From positions 372,001 to 436,000 of the forward strand of contig NZ_PYFW01000004.1 in the NCBI RefSeq assembly GCF_003020125.1: 64,000 nt of DNA, read 5' to 3'. The DNA is from Bradyrhizobium sp. MOS003. Its GTDB lineage: Bacteria > Pseudomonadota > Alphaproteobacteria > Rhizobiales > Xanthobacteraceae. Below, piece by piece: positions 49,196 through 57,531 of the stretch (the stretch's first letter is position 1; each line of letters begins with the position of its first letter). Made by a program: the position numbers and the translations under genes. The notes beneath the pieces were generated by a model, which saw only the letters and a list, made by a program, of their open reading frames with translations, was not told where the DNA came from and ran no database searches.

Positions 49196-50256
49196 GTCTC
49201 GAAAGATTCTTCATTTGCAGGTGGCGTCCAAACCACCTGATCGATCCGCGATGCGCCGCTCGCCAGCATCACCAGCCGGTCGAGGCCGAGCGCGACACCG
49301 CTCGCCTCCGGCATTGCGGCGACCGCGGCCAGAAAATCCTCGTCGAGCGGATAGGCTTCGCCGTAGCGGCGCTGCTTCTCCGTCATCGATTCCGTGAAGC
49401 GCTTTCGCTGCTCCCAGGCATCGGTCAGTTCCCCAAAGCCGTTGGCGAGCTCGACGCCGCATGCGTAGACCTCGAAGCGCTCGGCGACCCTGGGATCGTC
49501 AGTCTTCACCCGTGCCAGCGCCGCCTCCGGAGATGGGTATTCGAACAAAATGGTCAAACGCCCCTGCCCCAGATGCGGCTCGACATGCTCGACCAGGACC
49601 TTGCTGAAGATATCCGACCAGGTGTCGTCCCCGGCCACACGGACCTTGCCGCTGGCCGCCTCGGCCAGCGCGGCACGGTTACCCTCGCCGTCCCTGATTG
49701 TCGACAGCAGGTCGATGCCTGCGAACCGTTCGAAGGCGCCCCCGACCGTCAGGAGCTCGGGCTCGGCGAACGGATCGGCGGTCCGGCCGCGGAACGAGAA
49801 GGTCCCGATGCCGGTCGCCTGCGCGGCGCGGGCGATGACGACGACGCAATCGGCCATGATGGCGTCGTAGGAGGCGCCCGCCCGATACCATTCCAGCATG
49901 GTGAATTCGGGCAGATGCAGGTCGCCGCGCTCACGGTCCCGGAACACCCGGGCGAGCTCGAAAATCCGCGTCTCGCCCGCCGCCAGCAGCTTCTTGCAGG
50001 CGAATTCGGGCGAAGTCCGCAAATATCGGCTGGCTCGGCTGCCGTCCGGCCGCATGATCTCGGTCCGGGGGGCGTGCAGATGGGTCTCGTTGCCCGGGGA
50101 GACCTGGAGGATGGAGGTTTCGACCTCCACGAACCCCTGCTCGGCAAAAAAGCCCCTGAGGGACCCAGTAATGACCCCCCTGGCCTGCAGGAACGGCCGG
50201 CGATCAAGGTGCCGCCCGGGCGACCAGAACGGTGAGATAGGCTTGTCCCCAGCCAT
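49192..50256 (-). CDS. epmA: EF-P (R)-beta-lysine ligase
   Basis: A 354-aa class II lysyl-tRNA-synthetase-like enzyme lacking the anticodon-binding domain (about 350 aa against 500). It charges a conserved EF-P lysine with beta-lysine. Motif 2 region is FELARVFRDRERGDLHLPEF with MLEWYRAGASYDAIM; motif 3 is GVALGLDRLVMLASG. NETHLHAPRTEI and YLRTSPEFACKKLLAAGE are typical of EpmA (GenX/PoxA). Divergent from efp with 162 bp between them. Confidence 0.92.
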   Translation of the reverse strand: MAGDKPISPFWSPGRHLDRRPFLQARGVITGSLRGFFAEQGFVEVETSILQVSPGNETHLHAPRTEIMRPDGSRASRYLRTSPEFACKKLLAAGETRIFELARVFRDRERGDLHLPEFTMLEWYRAGASYDAIMADCVVVIARAAQATGIGTFSFRGRTADPFAEPELLTVGGAFERFAGIDLLSTIRDGEGNRAALAEAASGKVRVAGDDTWSDIFSKVLVEHVEPHLGQGRLTILFEYPSPEAALARVKTDDPRVAERFEVYACGVELANGFGELTDAWEQRKRFTESMTEKQRRYGEAYPLDEDFLAAVAAMPEASGVALGLDRLVMLASGASRIDQVVWTPPANEESFET

Positions 50257-50418
50257 TACCCGACCGCCCCAGGTCCGAGCAAAATGCTGGCATCTAACGG
50301 CAAAATCAGTATGTTGCGGCCCGAAACGGGTGCCGCGGTCTGATTTGAGGCCCCAGGTCCCCCATCAATTTGATCACGTCCTGGCCGGTGCCGGGCCAAG
50401 CAAGCAGGAAATATAGCT

Positions 50419-50985
50419 TTGAGAGTCATCGCCAGTTCTATTCGCAAGGGCAACGTGATCGAGCAAGACGGCAAGCTCTATGTCGTCGTGAGCGCCGAGA
50501 ACATCCATCCCGGCAAGGGCACCCCCGTCAGCCAGATCGAAATGCGCCGAATCTCGGACGGGGTAAAGATCTCCGAACGCTACAAGACCACCGACCAGGT
50601 CGAAAAGGCCACCATCGAAGAGCGCAACTACACCTTCCTGTATGAAGATGGCGACGGCTACCACTTCATGAACCCGGAGACCTACGATCAGGTCCAGGTC
50701 TCCAAGGACGTCGTCGGCGACGCGGCCTCCTATCTTCAACCGGACATGACCGTCAAGCTGTCGACCCACGACGTCAACGTGGTCTCTCTCGCGCTGCCCC
50801 AGCGCGTCACGCTGGAAGTGGTCGAGACCGAGCCGGTGACCAAGGGCCAGACCGCCTCGTCCTCCTACAAGCCTGCGGTGCTCTCCAACGGCGTGCGCAC
50901 CACGGTGCCGCCACACATCGCGGTCGGCACCCGCATCGTGGTGATGACCGAAGACGGCTCCTACTCCGAACGCGCCAAGGACTGA
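50419..50985 (+). CDS. efp: Translation elongation factor P
   Basis: A 188-aa tRNA-shaped factor that relieves ribosome stalling at polyproline. Start TTG 50419 (AGGAA upstream) gives MRVIASSIRKGNVIEQDGKL. The modification loop is HPGKGTP with the target Lys at position 33. Domain II/III follow with NPETYDQVQVSKDVVGDAAS and TVPPHIAVGTRIVVMTEDGS. With epmA and epmB beside it, the lysine is predicted to be beta-lysylated. A third enzyme (EpmC hydroxylase) is not in the window. Confidence 0.95.
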   Translation: MRVIASSIRKGNVIEQDGKLYVVVSAENIHPGKGTPVSQIEMRRISDGVKISERYKTTDQVEKATIEERNYTFLYEDGDGYHFMNPETYDQVQVSKDVVGDAASYLQPDMTVKLSTHDVNVVSLALPQRVTLEVVETEPVTKGQTASSSYKPAVLSNGVRTTVPPHIAVGTRIVVMTEDGSYSERAKD

Positions 50986-51030
50986 CGGGGAACAGAGCGA
51001 GCGCAACAGGTGCCGCCGGGGGGCGAGACA

Positions 51031-52632
51031 GTGGTTGGGAAGGGTTTCCGCTTCGTCTCGCTGCTTCTGGCGTCGCTTTCGCTCCTCATTGCCACGTCGC
51101 TCGCTGCGGATGAATTCCGCAGCCCTTCGCTCACGGCTCTGCGCGTCGACTGGCGCGCAGCGCTCGACCAGCTCCGCACCGAGATCAACAGCCGCCCCAG
51201 GGTCGCGGGCGATTTCGTCTTTGCACCTCGCCGTTCGGTGCCGCGCTACGATCCGCGCGCGACACCGGCACTGGTGCAGCTCAACGCGGTTTCCTCGCGT
51301 TTCTTTGCCGGCATCACCCGCAGTCCCGTGCCCGTGCTGCTGCCGTTCGATGCCGCCGCTTACCTCGAAGCGCAGCGCGGCGGCGCGCCCACGACGCTCG
51401 CGCTGTCGCGCTACCAGGCGGACTTCAATCCCGTCGACATGTTCGATGCCGGCCCCGCCGGCTACAGCGCGACCTTCTCGCTCGAGCCCGGCGCCGGCGA
51501 CGGCATGCCGGCCCGGGTGTTCACAAGGCCAGTCGAAGTGCAGATCACGGGCTCGGCGCTGGTCTACGACATCGCCGATCCCGCCGGCGGCAAGGGCGAC
51601 CCAATCAAGCCGCTCGCGACAACCTACCCGGACCTGCGCAGGTTCATCCGGGAAGGCTATGTGCGCTACGCCTTCAGCCGTTTCGGCGTCGCCTATGTGG
51701 TGTCGATCCAGTGCCTCGACAGCGTCGCCAAGCCGCGGCGGCTGGCTTGCAAGGAAGCCTCTCCGGTCGCCGAGCGCTTCCTGAAGGCCCTGCGCGTCGC
51801 CGGCGGCCAGCGCATGCGGCCATTGACGGACATCGCCTCCAACATCCTCGATCGTCCGGCTGGGCGTTCACCGGATTTCAGCTACCGGCCGAGCGGCGAC
51901 ATCATCCCGAACACCGGCTATCGCAAGCAGGGCGGCCATCCCGACGCCATGGCCTATGCACAAATCCGCTTTCCGCTCGAAAAGGCGCCCGCCTTCGTCC
52001 GCTCGCAATCCTATGCCAAGCGCGAGAAGAGTGAGAGCACGACCGCCTATCCCTGGCGCGACAATTTCTGCGAGTCCCGCAGTTTCGAGGTGTGGCAATG
52101 CGCGGGCGGTTACGGCCATCAGGGCGAGGACATCCGCGCCGCCGACTGCCCGCCGCCCGGCGAAGGCCGCGAGCCCTGCGATCCCAAGCAGCGCGCCGTC
52201 GTCGCCGTGCGCGATGCCATCGTGATCCGCACGTTCAAGGACCAGGCCGCGACGCTTCAGGTCAACAGCCGCACCGAGCACATCCGCTTCCGCTACATGC
52301 ACATGAACCCGCATGCGATGAACGCCGATGGCGTGCTCAATGGTCGCCTCGTGACCGAAGGCGAGAAGATCGGTGTGATCTCGAACTATCTCGACCATCC
52401 CGCCGGCACCTCGATGCATCTGCATTTCGACGTGCAGGTGTTCACGCGCGAGGGCTGGATCTGGGTCAGCCCCTACGTCACGCTGGTCTCTGCCTACGAA
52501 CGCCTGATCCGCGCCCGCGGCCGCGAGGTCGGCCCGGAGATCGCAGTCACGGCGCAGCCGGTCGCCCATGCGCTGCCCGAGGACGTGATGAAGCCAGACC
52601 TGCGCGAGGGGTCAGGCGGCGAAGAGAATTGA
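51031..52632 (+). CDS. M23/LytM-domain peptidase, exported
   Basis: A 533-aa protein with a signal peptide (FVSLLLASLSLLIATSLAAD). The N-terminal 350 residues are unassigned. The C-terminal LytM-like domain shows GYGHQGEDIRA (HxxxD zinc ligands) and MHLHFDVQVF (HxH), with HIRFRYMHMN between them, so peptidoglycan endopeptidase activity is plausible. The first ligand motif is HxxxD as in active enzymes. GTG 51031 after GGGCGAGACA is chosen; GTG 51010 is possible. It follows efp by 45 bp on the same strand and may be co-transcribed. Confidence 0.75.
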   Translation: MVGKGFRFVSLLLASLSLLIATSLAADEFRSPSLTALRVDWRAALDQLRTEINSRPRVAGDFVFAPRRSVPRYDPRATPALVQLNAVSSRFFAGITRSPVPVLLPFDAAAYLEAQRGGAPTTLALSRYQADFNPVDMFDAGPAGYSATFSLEPGAGDGMPARVFTRPVEVQITGSALVYDIADPAGGKGDPIKPLATTYPDLRRFIREGYVRYAFSRFGVAYVVSIQCLDSVAKPRRLACKEASPVAERFLKALRVAGGQRMRPLTDIASNILDRPAGRSPDFSYRPSGDIIPNTGYRKQGGHPDAMAYAQIRFPLEKAPAFVRSQSYAKREKSESTTAYPWRDNFCESRSFEVWQCAGGYGHQGEDIRAADCPPPGEGREPCDPKQRAVVAVRDAIVIRTFKDQAATLQVNSRTEHIRFRYMHMNPHAMNADGVLNGRLVTEGEKIGVISNYLDHPAGTSMHLHFDVQVFTREGWIWVSPYVTLVSAYERLIRARGREVGPEIAVTAQPVAHALPEDVMKPDLREGSGGEEN

Positions 52633-52714
52633 GAGCTTGCTCGCCTCCAAACAAGGGGCACAGCAATATGCAGTCGCGGACACCGCTGGCTCGAACGAAC
52701 AAGGGATCGGGTTA

Positions 52715-53698
52715 ATGAGTGTCGGACTGCTTGGCCTTCTCGACGATATCGCGGCGATTGCAAAGGTGGCAGCGGCCTCGCTCGACGACGTGGCGGGTCA
52801 GGCTGCCAAAGCGGGTGCAAAGGCGGCCGGCGTGGTCATCGACGACGCAGCCGTCACGCCGAACTACGTCATCGGTTTTGCCGCAAAGCGCGAACTGCCG
52901 ATCGTCGGCAAGATTGCGGTCGGATCGCTGCGCAACAAATTGCTGATCCTGCTGCCCGTTGCCCTGCTGCTCGGATATTTCCTTCCAACCGCGGTAACCC
53001 CGCTGCTCATGCTGGGCGGAGCCTTTCTCTGCTACGAGGGCGCGGAGAAGGTGCTCGAAGCCGTGATGCCGCACCATGCGCACCACGAGGCTCAGCTCCG
53101 GCCGATGGCGGCGAATGCCAGGTCGGTCGAGGACGAAAAGGTCGCGAGCGCCATCAAGACGGATTTCATCCTGTCGGCGGAGATCATGGCGATCACGCTG
53201 GCGGCCATTCCCGCAGGCAATATCTGGACCCAGGCATTGGTGCTGGCTTTGGTCGGCTTCGGTATCACGGTCGGGGTCTACGGCGTGGTGGCCCTGATCG
53301 TGAAGGCCGACGATGCCGGCGTGGCCCTTGCGCGCTACGACGGGGCCTCCTTTATTGGCGCAGCGATCCGCTCGCTTGGACGCGCACTCGTCCGCGGCAT
53401 GCCTATCTTCCTGGCGGTGCTGAGTGCCATCGGCACCGCCGCCATGATCTGGGTTGGCGGCGGCATCATCCTGCACGGCATCGAGAAATACGGTCCCCCC
53501 GTGGTCGGCCGCATGGTCCACGCTGCAACCGAGGCTGCCGCACACGCTCTGCCCTTCGTTGCCGGCATCGTCGAATGGTCGGTCGAGGCGGCCATCTCAG
53601 GGATCGTTGGATTGATCGTCGGCGCGGTTGCGATTCCGGCAGTCCAATACGGTCTCTCGCCGGCATGGAAGCGGGTGAAGGGCTTGCGGCACGCCTGA
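52715..53698 (+). CDS. DUF808 (YedI-like) membrane protein
   Basis: A 327-aa inner-membrane protein. The DUF808 pattern starts at once (SVGLLGLLDDIAAIAKVAAA), with DDAAVTPNYVIGFAAKRELP, LGGAFLCYEGAEKVLE, and several membrane helices including LLILLPVALLLGYFLP and a C-terminal AISGIVGLIVGAVAIP. Function unknown. ATG 52715 has AGGGA upstream; the longer frame to 52637 is rejected. Confidence 0.87.
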   Translation: MSVGLLGLLDDIAAIAKVAAASLDDVAGQAAKAGAKAAGVVIDDAAVTPNYVIGFAAKRELPIVGKIAVGSLRNKLLILLPVALLLGYFLPTAVTPLLMLGGAFLCYEGAEKVLEAVMPHHAHHEAQLRPMAANARSVEDEKVASAIKTDFILSAEIMAITLAAIPAGNIWTQALVLALVGFGITVGVYGVVALIVKADDAGVALARYDGASFIGAAIRSLGRALVRGMPIFLAVLSAIGTAAMIWVGGGIILHGIEKYGPPVVGRMVHAATEAAAHALPFVAGIVEWSVEAAISGIVGLIVGAVAIPAVQYGLSPAWKRVKGLRHA

Positions 53699-53708
53699 AG
53701 GCTATCGG

Positions 53709-54212
53709 CTATTCGAGCAACGTCGTGAGCTGCGCGCCCTCGTCGGCCACGAACACCGCGATCAATTCCGCGGGCTCAGTCGTGCTCGCGTTGGCCGAGA
53801 CCAGATGCGTCGAGCCTGGCGGCTCGAAGAAGGACTGGCCGACGCCGAACGTCTCGACAGGACCGCCGCCGAGCTGGGAGCGGATCTCGCCCTTGGTGAT
53901 GTAGGCGGTCACCGATCCTGCGTGACGATGCGGGCGTGAGAACCCGCCCGGTCCATAGGTCACGCGTACGATGGTGACGCGCTTGCCCGGCACATTCGGC
54001 AAGGCGTAGGATTCGATCGGTTCGACCTTGTCGAGCGGCGAGCTCTCCTCCGCCGTGGCGCAGAGCGGCGCCAGCGCGCCGGAGACGGCATCCATCGTCA
54101 GCGGCAGCGTTTTGCCGATCGCAAATGCGCAGGCAAGTCCTGCGACGACGGCAAGCGCCGTCGAACGTGACGGCGCCGGCCGCTGTACGGCAGATAGACT
54201 CATTGCTGTCAT
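53709..54212 (-). CDS. Exported cupin-domain protein
   Basis: A 167-aa protein with an N-terminal hydrophobic helix (ALAVVAGLACAFAIGKTLPL) followed by one cupin: GGFSRPHRHAGSVTAYITKG is motif 1 (metal His) and GQSFFEPPGSTHLVSANAST is motif 2. A small-molecule binding or oxygenase role is possible. It lies 21 bp after the AhpD-like gene in the MarR-controlled unit. A homologous cupin begins at 63670 in this window. Confidence 0.8.
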   Translation of the reverse strand: MTAMSLSAVQRPAPSRSTALAVVAGLACAFAIGKTLPLTMDAVSGALAPLCATAEESSPLDKVEPIESYALPNVPGKRVTIVRVTYGPGGFSRPHRHAGSVTAYITKGEIRSQLGGGPVETFGVGQSFFEPPGSTHLVSANASTTEPAELIAVFVADEGAQLTTLLE

Positions 54213-54233
54213 CTTAACCTCCCTTTGTGCCGG

Positions 54234-54713
54234 TCAGGATGCTGCAGCATTCGCGGCCACCGGCCGCGGCGCCGGCGTCCAGCGAAACGCCGCGCCAAAA
54301 CGGTTCCAGACGTTGATCGAGGCGACCGCCGAGGTCAGGTAAATCAGCTCGGTTTCGGAGAACTCCCGGGCAGCTTCGGCATAGATCTCCTCGCTGACGC
54401 CGTCGGGCAACAAGGTCAGCGCCTCGGCCCAGGCCAGCGCGGCGCGCTCGCGCGGCGAGAAGATCGGCGCCTCGCGCCAGACCGCGACCAGATGGAGCTT
54501 GTCGACGGGAACGCCGATCCGTTCCGACAACAGGACATGGTGCTGCACGCAGAAGGCACAGCCGTTGATCTGCGAGGCGCGCAGCTTGACGAGCTCGAGA
54601 AGCTGCTTGTCGAGGCCGGCCCTGGCCGCAAGCTGACCCAGCGCGAGCACCAGATCATACGCATCGGGCGCGATCCGCTTGAACTCCTCATATTCACTGC
54701 GGGCATGTGACAT
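54234..54713 (-). CDS. AhpD-like (carboxymuconolactone decarboxylase family) protein
   Basis: A 159-aa helical protein with the peroxidase-type active site INGCAFCVQHH (Cys52, Cys55, His58), ALAWAEALTLLPDGVSEEIY and a C-terminal helix. Proteins of this kind reduce peroxides or act as thiol oxidoreductases. ATG 54713 lies 22 bp from the inverted repeat bound by the divergent MarR-type regulator, so it is probably induced by oxidant or aromatic stress together with the cupin. Confidence 0.88.
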   Translation of the reverse strand: MSHARSEYEEFKRIAPDAYDLVLALGQLAARAGLDKQLLELVKLRASQINGCAFCVQHHVLLSERIGVPVDKLHLVAVWREAPIFSPRERAALAWAEALTLLPDGVSEEIYAEAAREFSETELIYLTSAVASINVWNRFGAAFRWTPAPRPVAANAAAS

Positions 54714-54734
54714 TGCCGTCCACCTCGTCTATTG

Positions 54735-54767
54735 TAAGATGGCTTACATCTTATAAGAGCACTTATA
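54735..54767. promoter_or_regulatory. MarR operator region
   Basis: Two dyads in the 53-bp gap between divergent genes: TAAGATG-GCTTA-CATCTTA (54735-54753; 9 of 10 if extended to TTGTAAGATG/CATCTTATAA) and TATAAG-AGCA-CTTATA (54752-54767). The second ends on the A of the MarR start codon, so autorepression is likely. Confidence 0.65.
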
Positions 54768-55288
54768 TGTTGCGCAAGGTACCGAATATCACGAGATCGA
54801 AATACCGGGGCGAAAGCGCCGAGCCTGCTCCCGTGCAGGTGCCCGCCCCGGGAGAAGGCAAGCGCGGCGAGCAAGGCTATCTCGGCTATCTCCTGCGCCA
54901 GGCCCATGCCGCGGTCCGCCTGACGATGGAGCGGACGCTCGCAGACCTCGGCGTGACGTCGCCGCAATTTGCAGTGCTGACGATGCTGAATGCCTATCCG
55001 GGCCTGTCGGGCGCCGACGTGGCCCGTCTCACTTTCCTCACACCGCAAACGGTCGGGGTCATCATCCGCAATCTCGAGCGTGACGGTGCGATTCTGATGA
55101 CGCCTCATCCCGTCCACGGCCGTATCCAGCAATGGACGCTGACCAAGCGGGGAACGACGTTGTTGAAAGCGTGCAGGGAACGCGTGATCGCGCTGGAGAA
55201 ACGTCTGGCTGGCGGGCTCGACGCCAAGGCCGAGGCGAGCATTCGCCGCTGGCTCGCCAATGTCGCGGCGGAGTTGCAGGAGGACTAG
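54767..55288 (+). CDS. MarR family transcriptional regulator
   Basis: A 173-aa regulator. A 40-residue basic/Pro-rich leader, then the winged helix: GYLGYLLRQAHAAVRLTMER, GVTSPQFAVLTMLNAYPGLS, ADVARLTFLTPQTVGVIIRN, and the wing LERDGAILMTPHPVHGRIQQ. It is divergent from the AhpD-like/cupin genes with operator dyads between, which fits local repression. No Cys near the N-terminus, so it is not of the OhrR Cys-sensing type. Confidence 0.87.
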   Translation: MLRKVPNITRSKYRGESAEPAPVQVPAPGEGKRGEQGYLGYLLRQAHAAVRLTMERTLADLGVTSPQFAVLTMLNAYPGLSGADVARLTFLTPQTVGVIIRNLERDGAILMTPHPVHGRIQQWTLTKRGTTLLKACRERVIALEKRLAGGLDAKAEASIRRWLANVAAELQED

Positions 55289-55295
55289 GCGAGGA

Positions 55296-55475
55296 TCAGT
55301 CGCCACCTCCCCCGTCGCCCCCTCCGGCATCCGGGAAATCGCCGCTCGAACCGCCGTCACCGCCGCCCTGAATACCTCGGCCGAAATTCTCGGCGATGAT
55401 CATCAGGACGACCACAAGGAGCCCGGCGCCGAAGGGCCAGGGATTGGCACGGATGATGTCGAAAAGCTCCCGCAT
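55296..55475 (-). CDS. Small membrane protein with Gly/Asp tail (59 aa)
   Basis: MRELFDIIRANPWPFGAGLL then VVVLMIIAENFGRGIQGGGD: one membrane helix and a very Gly/Asp-rich tail (GGSSGDFPDAGGGDGGGGD). Convergent with the MarR gene, stops 8 bp apart. Tail resembles low-complexity cell-surface tails. Function unknown. Confidence 0.6.
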   Translation of the reverse strand: MRELFDIIRANPWPFGAGLLVVVLMIIAENFGRGIQGGGDGGSSGDFPDAGGGDGGGGD

Positions 55476-55559
55476 GCCGCATCTTACGCAGACGGAAGCG
55501 AACCGACCGTAAAACGACAGGCTTAAAAGTCGGGAATATTCGGGAAGCGCGGGAGCCGG

Positions 55560-55811
55560 CTAACCGCCCTTCAAAACGTTCTTAACGTCACCATCGACCC
55601 AGGTCCCGTCCGCCGCGATCACCCGTACGCGGCTGTTGTCGGTGGCATTCACCAGCACATGCGAACTTACCCGGTCGCCACTCGGCTCCAGGTGCAGATC
55701 GGTCTCGGGCTTCCAGCTCAGTGTCGTTGCGAGATCGCCGGGAAAGATCTGCCATTGCGATCCGTCGTCGAGTTCGACGACATGGCTCTCCGCATGCGCG
55801 CGTATCTTCAT
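55560..55811 (-). CDS. Small hypothetical protein (83 aa)
   Basis: ATG 55811 follows GGGGTGGA and is preferred over 55832. MKIRAHAESHVVELDDGSQW then QIFPGDLATTLSWKPETDLH and NATDNSRVRVIAADGTWVDG suggest an all-beta domain. Cytoplasmic; family not recognised, but a plausible conserved rhizobial protein. Confidence 0.65.
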   Translation of the reverse strand: MKIRAHAESHVVELDDGSQWQIFPGDLATTLSWKPETDLHLEPSGDRVSSHVLVNATDNSRVRVIAADGTWVDGDVKNVLKGG

Positions 55812-55870
55812 TCCACCCCGATTCTCGATCAAAGGATTGGCCCCGGCGCTCGGGCCGGGGCCAAATTCCG

Positions 55871-56125
55871 TCAGTCGTTGTCGTGATGGATCACGGTCTT
55901 GCTGCGATTGCCGTACTCATCTTCCTTCTTGATCACGGTGGTGCGGCTCGACGGCTCGCGTTCCCGGATGACCGTTGTGCGGTCACGCTCGCGGACGCGA
56001 TAGTCCGGCGACTGGCCAACCGTCACGCCGGCACCCACCGGGCCGACGTGGACACCAACTTCATCGGCGAATGCAGGGGCTGCAATGGCGGTCACCATGG
56101 CGGCGGCAAACAGATATTTCCTCAT
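55871..56125 (-). CDS. Small secreted protein, charged
   Basis: An 84-aa protein with signal peptide (MRKYLFAAAMVTAIAAPAFA) and a mature part containing VGVHVGPVGAGVTVG followed by Arg/Glu/Thr-rich repeats (RTTVIRE, RTTVIKKEDE). GAGGAGGA ribosome binding site. Typical of small periplasmic proteins in Bradyrhizobium, with no known function. Confidence 0.7.
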   Translation of the reverse strand: MRKYLFAAAMVTAIAAPAFADEVGVHVGPVGAGVTVGQSPDYRVRERDRTTVIREREPSSRTTVIKKEDEYGNRSKTVIHHDND

Positions 56126-56249
56126 CTTGTCCTCCTCGTTGTCATGGGGAGGGAATGCGGGACTGCGACACTTTGTTCCGCATGAACGGCCTATTCCAGC
56201 GAAACCGGAACCGGCTCACAGCGGCCATGTTTCGAGCTAGACTAGATCC

Positions 56250-57479
56250 ATGAAACAAGCTGATTCCTCGGCCCATCACACCCGCCGCACAGTGCTGAAG
56301 TCCGTGCTCGGCGCGGCCGCTGTCCTCGCGACACCCGCGGGCGTCCTCGCAGCACCGCCGGGCTTCGACGAATGGCGCGAAAGCTTTCGCGCACGGGCGA
56401 TAGCCAAGGGCATTTCGGCCGCGACCTGGCAGCGCGCGATGGCACGGGTCGAGCCCGACATGAGCGTGTTCAAGCAGATGCGCAGCCAGCCCGAATTTCA
56501 CGAACAGGTCTGGCAATACATCAACCGCCGCGTCTCCGACTGGCGCATCATCAACGGCAAGATCGCGCTGAAGAACAACGAGGCGCTGCTGGCGCGCATC
56601 GAGCGGGACTTCGGTGTCGAGCGCGGCACGCTGCTGGCACTGTGGGGCGTCGAGTCCGCCTATGGCGATCCGCTGGTGCAACAGAACCACATGACGCCGG
56701 TGTTTCCCTCCCTCGCCGCGCTCGCCTGGAACGAACCGCGCCGCAAGGCCTATTGGGAGACCGAACTGATCAACGCGCTGCGCATCGTCGACAAGGGCTG
56801 GAGCACGCCGGAGCAGATGCAGGGCTCCTGGGCCGGCGCGATGGGCCATTCGCAATGGATGCCGGAAGTCTGGCTCAACGTCGGCATCGACTATGACGGC
56901 GACGGCAAGGTCTCCCCCTTCGGAAAGCCCGACGACGCACTTGGCTCGACTGCAAAATATCTCGTCAACCGCGGCAAATGGCATCGCGGCGAGCATTGGG
57001 GCTACGAGGTGCGGGCATCAGGCAATATGAGCGGCAGCCGCACCTATGCGGCCTGGGCATCTTCCGGCGTCACCCGCGCCGACGGCCAGCCGTTCCCGCA
57101 GCCGAACGCATCCGCGCAAATGTGGACGCCTGTCGCTGGCGGACCGACATTCCTGCTGGGACCGAATTTCTACTCGGTGAAGAGCTACAACCCTTCCATG
57201 AACTATGCGCTGGCGATCTGCCATCTCGGCGACCGCTGCCTCGGCGGACCGCCCTTCATCCAGCCCTTCCCCGGCTCCGAGCGCGCGCTGACGCTCGCCG
57301 AGGTGCAGGAGATGCAGACGCGATTGACAAAAGCCGGCTTCGACACCGGCGGTACCGACGGCCGGGTCGGCAACGACACCATGAAGGCGATCAAGGATTT
57401 CCAGCAGCGCGCGGGGATTGCGCCTGCGGACGGTTATGGCGGGTTGAAGGTGCTGGCGAAGCTGCGCCAGGGGTCGTAG
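56250..57479 (+). CDS. Lytic murein transglycosylase (MltB family) with peptidoglycan-binding domain
   Basis: A 409-aa exported enzyme that cleaves the glycan of peptidoglycan with anhydro-muramyl formation. Twin-Arg-like signal (HTRRTVLKSVLGAAAVLATP). Catalytic Glu135 lies in LLALWGVESAYGD; GSWAGAMGHSQWMPEVWLN and DYDGDGKVSPFGKPDDALGS are the MltB/SltB signatures. C-terminal PG_binding_1 domain: VQEMQTRLTKAGFDTGGTDG and RVGNDTMKAIKDFQQRAGI. No lipobox, so periplasmic rather than outer-membrane anchored. Confidence 0.92.
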   Translation: MKQADSSAHHTRRTVLKSVLGAAAVLATPAGVLAAPPGFDEWRESFRARAIAKGISAATWQRAMARVEPDMSVFKQMRSQPEFHEQVWQYINRRVSDWRIINGKIALKNNEALLARIERDFGVERGTLLALWGVESAYGDPLVQQNHMTPVFPSLAALAWNEPRRKAYWETELINALRIVDKGWSTPEQMQGSWAGAMGHSQWMPEVWLNVGIDYDGDGKVSPFGKPDDALGSTAKYLVNRGKWHRGEHWGYEVRASGNMSGSRTYAAWASSGVTRADGQPFPQPNASAQMWTPVAGGPTFLLGPNFYSVKSYNPSMNYALAICHLGDRCLGGPPFIQPFPGSERALTLAEVQEMQTRLTKAGFDTGGTDGRVGNDTMKAIKDFQQRAGIAPADGYGGLKVLAKLRQGS

Positions 57480-57484
57480 GTTGC

Positions 57485-57525
57485 CGTCATTCCGGGGCGC
57501 CCCTTGTCGGGAGCCCGGAATGACG
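57485..57525. repeat. Palindromic repeat between convergent genes
   Basis: CGTCATTCCGGGGC (57485-57498) and GCCCGGAATGACG (57513-57525) pair almost perfectly. It sits just after the transglycosylase stop and before the convergent aldolase stop, and may act as a two-way terminator. Similar ends (CGTCAT...ATGACG) occur in the element inside pbpC. Confidence 0.6.
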
Positions 57526-57531
57526 ACCAGT

